From: an uncultured Collinsella sp.
GTDB taxonomy: Bacteria > Actinomycetota > Coriobacteriia > Coriobacteriales > Coriobacteriaceae
DNA: 26,769 nucleotides
Reading direction: 5' to 3'
Assembly: GCA_902488525.1 (NCBI GenBank)
Contig: CABTWP010000027.1
Location: forward strand, 1 to 26,769
In this document: one piece after another, positions 14,392-20,914 of the stretch
How the letters are laid out: every line of letters starts with the position of its first letter
Position numbering within the stretch: the stretch's first letter is position 1
Translations under genes and position numbers: made by a program
The notes under the pieces: generated by a model
What the model was told of the DNA's origin: nothing
Database searches by the model: none
The model's input: only the letters and a program-made list of their open reading frames with translations

Positions 14392-14478
14392 ATGAGTATT
14401 GACGATGTCCTGACGTTGTTATTGCTTGTAATCGCGGCTGTGGAGCTCGGCATCCACATTGGAGGTCGAATGAAATAG
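14392..14478 (+). CDS. 28-residue hydrophobic peptide, candidate type I toxin
   Basis: The peptide is M-S-I-D-D-V-L-T-L-L-L-L-V-I-A-A-V-E-L-G, then IHIGGRMK. It is one membrane helix (residues 6-18) with an acidic front and a basic end, as in holin-like or Fst/TxpA-type toxins and small membrane regulators. It has a good ribosome site (GAGAAGGAG) in a stem-loop, its own promoter candidate and a 3' hairpin. A predicted antisense transcript overlaps its last codons and 3' UTR. It lies divergent from the sdpRI-like operon with promoters about 24 bases apart. Toxicity is inferred. It could instead be a small accessory membrane protein. It is too short for ordinary gene callers. Confidence 0.65.
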   Translation: MSIDDVLTLLLLVIAAVELGIHIGGRMK

Positions 14479-14563
14479 CCGCCCCCGCGTAATGCGAAGA
14501 CGGCCACTTCTCACGCTACAAACGTGTTTGGGAGTTGGCCAACCCGCGGCAACGGGTGCCATC
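14467..14563 (-). ncRNA. Predicted antisense RNA (antitoxin candidate)
   Basis: A minus-strand promoter at 14570-14598 would start RNA near 14563. A hairpin at 14478-14504 (GCCGUCUUCGC-AUUAC-GCGGGGGCGGC, 11 bp with three G·U pairs) then runs into UAUUUCAUU. The stem is complete only as minus-strand RNA, because the G·U pairs become C/A mismatches on the plus strand. The terminator sits on the stop codon of the peptide gene, so the RNA of about 95 nt is complementary to the peptide's 3' UTR and final codons. This matches known type I antitoxins. There is no expression evidence. Confidence 0.55.
14538..14560 (+). terminator. 3' hairpin of the small-peptide mRNA
   Basis: GGC and GCC close over ACCCG-CGGCAA-CGGGT, with a CA bulge. 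ATCTGCTTCATCTT follows, a scattered T-tract. It would end the plus-strand peptide mRNA and at the same time forms the 5' hairpin of the antisense RNA. Confidence 0.5.
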
Positions 14564-14569
14564 TGCTTC

Positions 14570-14598
14570 ATCTTATGCGAATCACTGCCTCATTTCAA
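14570..14598 (-). promoter_or_regulatory. Antisense promoter facing the small-peptide gene
   Basis: On the minus strand TTGAAA (-35, 14593-14598) and TAAGAT (-10, 14570-14575) are exactly 17 bases apart. It is one of the best-matched promoters in the window. No open frame of note lies downstream, which points to an RNA product. Confidence 0.6.
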
Positions 14599-14635
14599 CA
14601 AGCCCCTAGGGCTCAAATGGAATCGCGATAATACC

Positions 14636-14641
14636 TATAAT
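14636..14641 (+). promoter_or_regulatory. Consensus -10 of the tcdA-tatD operon
   Basis: A perfect TATAAT lies 45 bases before the tcdA start. No recognisable -35 is present at 16-18 bases. The upstream GATAAT (14627-14632) is an alternative. Confidence 0.5.
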
Positions 14642-14685
14642 GACGATAGCTAAAACACGATTCGCTTCCCCATCGGAGGATGTCT

Positions 14686-15483
14686 ATGACCGAAACCACA
14701 GCCGCAACCCCCAACGAGACACGCGACACCAAGCTCGAGATCATCATGGGCCGCGAGGCACTCGACAAACTCGCCGCCGCCACGGTGCTGGTGCTCGGCT
14801 GCGGAGGTGTGGGCTCCAATTGCTGCGAGGCACTTGCCCGCGGCGGCATTGGTCATTTCGTCATTCTGGATAAGGACATCATCGCGCCCAGCAATATCAA
14901 TCGCCAGGCCATCGCCTTTCAAAGCACCATCGGCAAGCGCAAGGTCGATGTTATGGAAGCCATGATCCACGACATCAATCCAGCCGCTACCGTCATCAAG
15001 CGCACCGAATACCTGTTGAGCGACAATATCGACGAGTTCTTCGCGAGCGTTTTGGAGCAGACGGACGGCAAGCTCGACTACGTCGTCGACGCCATCGACA
15101 CCATCTCGGCCAAGCTCACCATTGCCAAATATGCTCAGGACCACGACATTCGTTTGGTTAGCTCCATGGGCGGGGCCAACAAGCTCCATCCCGAGTGCCT
15201 CCGCTTTGCCGACATTTTCGATACGGTACGTGACCCCATGAGCCGCATCATGCGCAAAGAATGCAAGAAGCGCGGAATCAAGAGTCTGCATGTACTGTTT
15301 AGCTGCGAGGAATCGGTTAAGACACAGCCCCGCGACCCTTCCAATATCCACGAGCGCACCGAGCTCGGAACCGCCAGCTTTATGCCGCCCATCATGGGCC
15401 AGATGATTGCCGGCGAGGTTATCCGCCAGATCAGTGGCCGCGGCACCGAGCGCGTGCGCGCCGATGGCCAGCGCTTGGACTAG
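14686..15483 (+). CDS. tcdA: tRNA threonylcarbamoyladenosine dehydratase
   Basis: A 265-residue E1/ThiF-fold enzyme (CsdL/YgdL). It uses ATP to cyclise t6A37 to ct6A in ANN-decoding tRNAs. The ATP-binding GCGGVGS is at about 38-44, with LDKDIIAPSNINRQ at about 61-74. The family-specific VDAIDTISAK and SSMGGANKLHPE follow, and the C-terminal ELGTASFMPPIMGQMIAGEVIR segment is typical. The ATG at 14686 is preferred to the one at 14680 because CGGAGG is six bases upstream of the former and touches the latter. The paired CXXC metal motif of plain ThiF/MoeB is absent, which favours TcdA. The tatD gene follows after 14 bases. Confidence 0.92.
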   Translation: MTETTAATPNETRDTKLEIIMGREALDKLAAATVLVLGCGGVGSNCCEALARGGIGHFVILDKDIIAPSNINRQAIAFQSTIGKRKVDVMEAMIHDINPAATVIKRTEYLLSDNIDEFFASVLEQTDGKLDYVVDAIDTISAKLTIAKYAQDHDIRLVSSMGGANKLHPECLRFADIFDTVRDPMSRIMRKECKKRGIKSLHVLFSCEESVKTQPRDPSNIHERTELGTASFMPPIMGQMIAGEVIRQISGRGTERVRADGQRLD

Positions 15484-15497
15484 CGGAGCGCGCCGAG

Positions 15498-16280
15498 ATG
15501 GAGCCCCGGTTATTTGATGCACACTGCCATCTTGATTTAATGGCTCACCCGGACGCCGTTGCCGATGAGGCAACGGCGCTGGGCTTGGGTCTATTTGATT
15601 GCGGCGTCGATCCACGCGACTTTTCGGCCGCAAACGAGCGCGCTCGTCGCCACCCGGGCATCATCGCCGGCGTTGGGCTTCACCCCTGGTGGCTCGCCGA
15701 TGGCCACTGCGGTTTTGCCGAAGTCAATCTGCTTTGCGAAGTTGCTGCCCAAGAACGCTACATCGGCGAAGTCGGACTCGACTTTTCCGCGCGCTTTGCT
15801 GGAAGTGAGCCGCTACAAATACAGGCACTTAACCGGCTCTGCGATGCGCTCGTGCAGCATCCTCTTACCGGGCGCGTGATATCAATTCACGCCGTTCGTT
15901 CGGCAGGAGCCGTACTGGACGTCCTCGAATCGCATGGACTACTCATCCCAAACCCCGACTCCCCCGCTATCATCTTCCACTGGTTTAGCGGCACTTCGGA
16001 CGAACTCACCCGCGCGCGTAATGCGGGCTGCTATTTTTCCGTCAACGAACGCATGCTCGCGACCAAGCGCGGTCGCGAATACGCACGACAGATTCCACTC
16101 GACCGCCTACTGCTCGAGACCGATGCGCCGGCCGAGCCAAACACAGAAACAAGCGCGCAGTCGCTCATCAGGTCGCTCACAAGGACCTCAGAACGCATCA
16201 CCTCGCTCAAAAACTGCGACGCAAAGCGCATCGAGTCGATAGTTTTAACAAATGCGCGCTCTTTTTTTGACCTTCGCTAA
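15498..16280 (+). CDS. TatD-family metal-dependent hydrolase (DNase-like)
   Basis: A 260-residue TIM-barrel protein. The metal ligands are His9 and His11 in DAHCHLD, Glu91 in GEVGLD, His131 in SIHAVRS, His161 in HWFSG and Asp209 in ETDAP, so the full TatD set is present. TatD proteins are 3'-5' exonucleases and some act as deacylases. The local role is not known. It is co-transcribed with tcdA (14-base gap). The ribosome site is weak (GGAG about ten bases upstream). It is shorter in the middle than E. coli TatD but within the family range. The stop is seven bases from a 30-bp inverted repeat arm. Confidence 0.9.
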   Translation: MEPRLFDAHCHLDLMAHPDAVADEATALGLGLFDCGVDPRDFSAANERARRHPGIIAGVGLHPWWLADGHCGFAEVNLLCEVAAQERYIGEVGLDFSARFAGSEPLQIQALNRLCDALVQHPLTGRVISIHAVRSAGAVLDVLESHGLLIPNPDSPAIIFHWFSGTSDELTRARNAGCYFSVNERMLATKRGREYARQIPLDRLLLETDAPAEPNTETSAQSLIRSLTRTSERITSLKNCDAKRIESIVLTNARSFFDLR

Positions 16281-16286
16281 CCCCTG

Positions 16287-16316
16287 GTGTGCAAAAAATG
16301 CCAAATATGAGTACTG
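16287..16316 (+). repeat. Left arm of a perfect 30-bp inverted repeat
   Basis: It begins GTGTGCAAAAAATGCC and ends GAGTACTG, and is the exact reverse complement of 16488-16517. The 171 bases between the arms are clearly AT-richer than their surroundings. Each arm contains an ATG that opens a 21-codon frame running inward (16298-16363 here). No flanking target-site duplication is visible. Confidence 0.85.
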
Positions 16317-16427
16317 CTACCGGAATGGATACATTTCTTTTAACTTTCCAACCGCCAGAATAATCCTCGATTGTCCGCTAATTAAAGCTTTTACAGTCAT
16401 TCATCCTGCGTTTTCGCAAATCTTAAA

Positions 16428-16460
16428 CCCCTCCAGACGCTCAAATCACGTCTGAAGGGG
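16428..16460. terminator. Bidirectional terminator between tatD and the frlD-like gene
   Basis: CCCCT-C-CAGACG pairs with CGTCTG-A-AGGGG (one mismatch) over a nine-base loop. TTGATTTT follows on the right, and TTTAAGATTT follows when read on the minus strand. It serves two convergent operons. Confidence 0.8.
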
Positions 16461-16487
16461 TTGATTTTGCTGCGACTAAATTAGTCA

Positions 16488-16517
16488 CAGTACTCATATT
16501 TGGCATTTTTTGCACAC
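16488..16517 (-). repeat. Right arm of the perfect 30-bp inverted repeat
   Basis: This is the reverse complement of 16287-16316. A 13-base palindrome (GACTAA-A-TTAGTC, 16474-16486) sits directly inside it. The inward frame here is 16506-16441 on the minus strand, again 21 codons and starting MPNMST. No ribosome site precedes it. Confidence 0.85.
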
Positions 16518-16519
16518 GA

Positions 16520-16553
16520 GGTCCCGGGGAGGATCCTGCACCTCCCCGGGACC
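16520..16553 (-). terminator. Very stable 13-bp hairpin behind the frlD-like gene
   Basis: GGTCCCGGGGAGG and CCTCCCCGGGACC are perfect arms with an eight-base loop. It is seven bases after the stop codon on the minus strand. No T-tract follows, so it may protect the mRNA 3' end or pause polymerase rather than terminate. Confidence 0.65.
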
Positions 16554-16559
16554 GCTCGG

Positions 16560-17423
16560 CTATTCGACGATTGGTGCTCCGTGGCCCCAAGAACCTTCCA
16601 TGCCGCACACGGTCGAGGCAAACCCGGCAGCAAAGTCGAGCGCGCGCTCGATAGCCTCGGCGCCATCCTCTCCACGCTTGGCGGAATCGAGATAGCACAT
16701 CAAAAACGAAGTGAGGAACGAGTCGCCCGCTCCCATGGTGTCCTTCATGTCCGTTACCGGTTTAGCCAGCTGGCGGTAATAACGCTCGCCGTCGTAAGCA
16801 ATGCAGCCCTCGGCACCCGCCGTAGCCGACACAAAACGCGGACCCAGGCCCTTCACCCATGCCAGACGCTCGCGAATCTCGTCCTCACTCGCGGCATCCG
16901 CCGCACTAAAGAAGGCAAAATCGACGTAGGGTGCAATCTGCTCGTAGTACTCGTCGGTGGAGTCGTCCGAAAAGTCAAAAGAGACCGTGACGCCCGCAGC
17001 CTTCAACTTGGGCAGCTCGCGCTCGGTAAAGCAATAGTTGCCCGAATGAACCACATCGAACTGCTTCATGTACGCAAGGTCAAAGCGATCGAGGACATAG
17101 CGCGCATCGCCACGGATACCGCCCTCGTTGGAGCCAAGGAAGACACGGTCACCGTCAACGACGGTCACGCGAGCCGCTCCGTTCTCGCCAATCATCTGCT
17201 CGCACTTGTCAAGCTCGATACCCTCATCCTCGAGGCTTGCAATGACATGCTCGGCAGCGGCATCATTGCCAAAAATGCCCATGTATGCGGAGCGTGCGGC
17301 ACCGCATTTCTTGGCATAAACGGCGAAGTTCACCGCATTGCCGCCGGGATACATGGTGTGGATATGCTCGTAGCGATCGACGACGTTGTCGCCAAATCCG
17401 AGCGCGTTAACGTTAAATGCCAT
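16560..17423 (-). CDS. frlD: PfkB-family sugar kinase, fructoselysine 6-kinase-like
   Basis: A 287-residue ribokinase-fold enzyme. GDNVVDRY (11-18) and PGGNAVNFAVYAKKCGA (26-42) match the fructoselysine kinase FrlD closely. DTMGAGDSF (238-246) carries the catalytic Asp244. FrlD phosphorylates fructoselysine on C6 so that FrlB can cleave it. It is the last gene of the operon, 14 bases after the frlB-like stop, with GAAGGGG and AAAGG upstream. The real substrate may be another Amadori compound (glucoselysine or fructosyl-asparagine), because the neighbouring transporter and amidohydrolase are not those of the E. coli frl operon. Confidence 0.85.
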   Translation of the reverse strand: MAFNVNALGFGDNVVDRYEHIHTMYPGGNAVNFAVYAKKCGAARSAYMGIFGNDAAAEHVIASLEDEGIELDKCEQMIGENGAARVTVVDGDRVFLGSNEGGIRGDARYVLDRFDLAYMKQFDVVHSGNYCFTERELPKLKAAGVTVSFDFSDDSTDEYYEQIAPYVDFAFFSAADAASEDEIRERLAWVKGLGPRFVSATAGAEGCIAYDGERYYRQLAKPVTDMKDTMGAGDSFLTSFLMCYLDSAKRGEDGAEAIERALDFAAGFASTVCGMEGSWGHGAPIVE

Positions 17424-17437
17424 GGCCTTTGCCCCTT

Positions 17438-18406
17438 CTAGTACTCGACAACACCCATATAGCGACGGAAATCGGGATCGTGATCAAACACCTTGCCGCG
17501 TGCGGCACGCAGCTCGCAGTTCATGGCGTAGAACAGCACCGGGTCCAGATAGGCACGGACGCTCGCCGGCACGGCTTCCATACCGTAATCCTTGGCATCG
17601 AGCACCATCAGCGTATCGGTATGCGTCTTAAGGAACGCCAGGGCGCGCTCGTCCATAGCACGGCACTCGCTGGAGCCCATCTGCAGGAAGTAAAAAACGC
17701 CATCCTGAGTAGCCTCGAAGGGGCCGTGGAAGTACTCGGCAGAGTGGATGTAGCTGCAGTGCTGCCACTGCATCTCCATAAGAGAGCAGATAGCGAAACC
17801 GTAGGTCTGGCTAAAGTTGGGACCGCTGCCCAGAATATAGAAGAACTCGTGCTCCTGGCAAAGCTTGGCAAAACGATCGCCCAGCTCGGCATTTACCTTC
17901 TCACGTGCCGGGGGAAGAATCTTATCCATCTCGGCGATACCGGCATACATATCGGCAAGATCGGCGTAGCCCTCCTGCTGATCGAGCAGCTCGGCCGCAA
18001 GCGACAGCGAAATGCCAGCGGGGACCTCAGCCTGCGGCACGCCCTCGCCCCATGGGTAGACCCACGTGGTCCACTTGCCGGAGTCGATCTTAGATCCAGC
18101 GTTGTCGGTCTGGGCGATCACCGTAGCGCCGGCGGCAAGGGCAATCTCGCAGCCCTCAACGACCTCGGGGGTGTTGCCACTGTGGCTGCAAGCAATGACC
18201 AGGGACTTCTCGCCCAGACGACGCGGACGCATGATATCGAACTCGCGAGCCGTATAGATATACGAAGTGAAGGTGGTTGCCTCGCGCTGCAGAAGCTCGT
18301 GAGCCGGGATCAAATCGATCATGGAGCCACCACAAGCAATCCAGTAGACGCTGTCGAACTTGCCCTTCTCGGCAATTGCCTCTTTGATCAGATCGTGTGC
18401 GTTCAT
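17438..18406 (-). CDS. frlB: SIS-domain sugar-amine phosphate deglycase, FrlB-like
   Basis: A 322-residue protein with two SIS domains. The first includes ACGGSMID (about 24-31) and the phosphate-binding SHSGNT (74-79). The second holds HSAEYFHGPFE (211-221), with Glu214 and His217 in the position of the catalytic Glu/His in the family. The C-terminus HDPDFRRYMGVVEY is almost that of FrlB (HNPDERRYYGGLVEY). FrlB-type enzymes split 6-phosphofructosyl-amines to glucose 6-phosphate plus the free amine or amino acid. The start at 18406 follows AAAGGA seven bases upstream. It sits between the epimerase and kinase genes. Confidence 0.85.
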   Translation of the reverse strand: MNAHDLIKEAIAEKGKFDSVYWIACGGSMIDLIPAHELLQREATTFTSYIYTAREFDIMRPRRLGEKSLVIACSHSGNTPEVVEGCEIALAAGATVIAQTDNAGSKIDSGKWTTWVYPWGEGVPQAEVPAGISLSLAAELLDQQEGYADLADMYAGIAEMDKILPPAREKVNAELGDRFAKLCQEHEFFYILGSGPNFSQTYGFAICSLMEMQWQHCSYIHSAEYFHGPFEATQDGVFYFLQMGSSECRAMDERALAFLKTHTDTLMVLDAKDYGMEAVPASVRAYLDPVLFYAMNCELRAARGKVFDHDPDFRRYMGVVEY

Positions 18407-18427
18407 ATCCAGTTCCTTTCTTGTTTG

Positions 18428-18458
18428 GGCCGCAATCAATGACGTTGGTTGCGTGGCC
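18428..18458 (-). other. Intercistronic stem between frlC- and frlB-like genes
   Basis: GGCC-(AC)-GCAA and TTGC-GGCC form an eight-bp stem with a two-base bulge in the 62-base gap, ending about 22 bases before the frlB-like start. It may shield the downstream mRNA or adjust expression. There is no T-tract. Confidence 0.4.
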
Positions 18459-18468
18459 GATAGTTGTT

Positions 18469-19320
18469 TTAGTCAATCAGATATTTCTCGAATGCGGCCA
18501 TGTTCTTGGCATCAGCCGCCGCCGGGTCATCGTAGTAACGACCGTCCGTGATTTCCTGGCCCAGCATGCCGTCGAAACCATGGGCGTTGAGTGTGGCAAC
18601 GAAGGCGTCCATATCGTGCTTGCCATCGCCCCACACCAGATGGCCATACGGGTCACCGTCGATAAAGTGCATCTCGTGAATTGCCCCATCACCAAAGGCG
18701 GCAAACCAGTCCTCGAGCGTCTCGCCTGCAACGCCCATCGCGGTTGTATCAACCATGGGCTGTAAGTACGGGCTCGCGACCTCGTCAATCATGCGCTTCG
18801 CATCGGAAACCGTCGTCACAAGGTTGCTCTCCTCGGGACGCAGGCTTTCCATCGTGAGCACCAGACCGTGCTCGCCGGCATACTCCGCCAGAATGGACAA
18901 GTGCTCGCGGCTGCGCTTCCAGGCTTCCTCGCGGTCCTCGTCCCAGTCGCCCCAGCCCGAGTTGATGGACATACGGTCGCACCCAAGTACCTCGGCAAGC
19001 TCAATGCCGTGTTTAAAGTACGCCAGACTGCGCTGTTCATGCAGCGGCTTGCGTGCGCAGTACTGCCAAGGATAGACAACGTTCTCGGGGCACAGAGTAC
19101 GATACCTAAGCCCACGGTCTGCAGCCTTTTTCGCCAGGACCTCAGCCTCAAAGTAGCCCGTATGGTCGAGCGTCACATGCGGCTCTGCGCACCACAGCTC
19201 AATGGACTCAAAGCCCAAACGCTGCTGCACATCAAGGAAGTAATCGAGCGACCACATGATGTAGTGGATATTCATGCCCGCAATCTGCTCGCGGCGCAGC
19301 GTCGGTTTGGATTCAGACAT
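18469..19320 (-). CDS. frlC: Sugar phosphate isomerase/epimerase, fructoselysine 3-epimerase-like
   Basis: A 283-residue xylose-isomerase-like TIM barrel. The metal ligands are Glu158 (TMESLRPEESN), Asp191 (MVDTTAM), His218 (MHFIDGD) and Glu256 (GQEITDG), the usual Glu-Asp-His-Glu set. PEN-VVYPW near 78-85 and PEESNLV resemble FrlC, which interconverts psicoselysine and fructoselysine. Context with kinase and deglycase supports this over inosose or tagatose epimerases. The ATG at 19320 has GGAGG six bases upstream, inside the end of the amidohydrolase gene, so the genes are tightly coupled. Confidence 0.8.
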   Translation of the reverse strand: MSESKPTLRREQIAGMNIHYIMWSLDYFLDVQQRLGFESIELWCAEPHVTLDHTGYFEAEVLAKKAADRGLRYRTLCPENVVYPWQYCARKPLHEQRSLAYFKHGIELAEVLGCDRMSINSGWGDWDEDREEAWKRSREHLSILAEYAGEHGLVLTMESLRPEESNLVTTVSDAKRMIDEVASPYLQPMVDTTAMGVAGETLEDWFAAFGDGAIHEMHFIDGDPYGHLVWGDGKHDMDAFVATLNAHGFDGMLGQEITDGRYYDDPAAADAKNMAAFEKYLID

Positions 19321-19321
19321 C

Positions 19322-20905
19322 TTATGCCTCCTTATTTCGATCGAACACGATTTGTCCGTCCGACATCGTCATATCAACCGCAAGATCGCGTGCGTCGCGA
19401 TAATCGAGGTCAAACACATCCCGATCGAGCACGCAGATATCGGCAAGCTTGCCGACCTCGAGCGTACCCAGCTCGTCTTCGCGCATCAGATCGTACGCGC
19501 CCCCGGCAGTCCAAGCGCGCAAGAGCTCGACAAGCGTCAGCGTGTTGACCTCATTCACAGGCAGTCCGTCGGCGAAGAATCCGCCGCACGCGCTGTAGAT
19601 TGACTCGCCCAGGCTCGGAATCAGCAGCGGCAAATCCGTTCCACAGCACACTGTGCATCCGGAATCTTCCATGCCGCGGCGATTCCAGCTGTGCAAAAGT
19701 CGCGTCTCGCCAATTTGTCGACGCATCATCGACAGGCAATCCTCGCGTCGGTCCAGCGTCAGAATCTGCGGATAGACCTCGCAAATTCCACCTAACTTGC
19801 CAAACTCGACAAGATCGGTCGGGTCAGAGTTCTCGAGATCGGTAATCGCATGGCGGCGAAGCATCCGTCCATGCTCGTCTCGAGGCAGCGAGGCATAGAG
19901 CGCCACGGTGCGACGAACGGCGCCATCGCCCTGGCAATGCAAGGAATATCGGAATCCGTCAGCATCAATTGCACGCAGCTCGTTCTCAATCAGATCCCAC
20001 TCTGGCTCCTCGACGACCGTCTTGCCGGCAGCGCCCGCATCGGCCGAGTCCTCATAGGGTTCTATCATCTCGGCAAGCCCCGCCCATACGCCGCGATCGG
20101 TCATACGGTTGAAGCCAGAAAAACGAACGAACGGTCCCCGGAAGCGCTCTCGTGCCTCGCGGGCATATGCAAGATTTGCACCGGCACCCACCGGCTGCGA
20201 CATCATAGAGACGCGAACCGTCAGCTCACCAGATTCCTCACGGCGAGCCATTTCGTCGGCAAAGCCGTAGTAGTCATCAAACGCCATCTCCTTGATGGCG
20301 GTAACGCCGCGTTCGTTAAGCATGCTCATGTAGTCCGAATACCCTGCACGCACCTCGGGCAGCGCGAGGAAATCGCTCATCATGCGCCAGATCTTCTCGG
20401 CATAGCACGCCTGGGGTGTGAAGCCGTATCGCGCACTGGCGGCAGCATTGAGAACACAGGTATCCGCGCCCGGTGTAAAGCAGACGACGGGGATATCGCC
20501 AAAACACTCGTCAAACACAGCTGCTGTATTTGCGTTCTCGGCATCCGATGCCAACGTTTCGGGTAGGTTGTGGCCAAAAGCCGCCGCGCAATCCGGACGA
20601 TCTTCTTTCCATGCACGCAAGAGCGACACGGCCTCTTTGGCATCAGCGATGCCGGACAGATCAGGCCCCAACGTCCGCAGCGCCCAGCCTGTATAGAAGG
20701 TATGCACATCGATCAGGCCAGGCATGACGGTGCGGTCGCCCAGGTCAACTACCTCGTCCGCCTGGGTCAAATACGAAGCTAGCTCACACTTGGTGCCAAC
20801 AGCCTCAATTCGATTGCCACGGACCGCTACGAAACCTTCAAACGGCAGGTCCCCCGTACCGGTAAAGACGCTCTTAGACGTCAGGACCGTCAAACGATCA
20901 GACAT
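19322..20905 (-). CDS. Amidohydrolase-superfamily enzyme (YtcJ-like) with altered HxH motif
   Basis: A 527-residue amidohydrolase_3-type protein. The canonical first metal motif P-G-x-x-D-x-H-x-H here reads MPGLIDVHTFYTGW, so the second His is Phe. Other expected ligands remain: His in HCQGDGAV, His in RRHAITDLEN and Asp in CCGTDLPL. A Lys in IKEMAFDDY may bridge metals. This suggests one metal site or a different coordination. The start at 20905 follows GGTGG and is nine bases after the transporter stop. A longer GTG start at 20914 is less likely. In this operon it may free a sugar-amine from a peptide or acyl conjugate. That role is inferred from position only. Confidence 0.75.
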   Translation of the reverse strand: MSDRLTVLTSKSVFTGTGDLPFEGFVAVRGNRIEAVGTKCELASYLTQADEVVDLGDRTVMPGLIDVHTFYTGWALRTLGPDLSGIADAKEAVSLLRAWKEDRPDCAAAFGHNLPETLASDAENANTAAVFDECFGDIPVVCFTPGADTCVLNAAASARYGFTPQACYAEKIWRMMSDFLALPEVRAGYSDYMSMLNERGVTAIKEMAFDDYYGFADEMARREESGELTVRVSMMSQPVGAGANLAYAREARERFRGPFVRFSGFNRMTDRGVWAGLAEMIEPYEDSADAGAAGKTVVEEPEWDLIENELRAIDADGFRYSLHCQGDGAVRRTVALYASLPRDEHGRMLRRHAITDLENSDPTDLVEFGKLGGICEVYPQILTLDRREDCLSMMRRQIGETRLLHSWNRRGMEDSGCTVCCGTDLPLLIPSLGESIYSACGGFFADGLPVNEVNTLTLVELLRAWTAGGAYDLMREDELGTLEVGKLADICVLDRDVFDLDYRDARDLAVDMTMSDGQIVFDRNKEA

Positions 20906-20914
20906 CACAACCAC

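Noticed and set aside
16287..16517. Calling the 30-bp inverted repeat an insertion sequence
   Set aside because: The 171-bp interior has no transposase and there is no target-site duplication, so it is listed only as a repeat.
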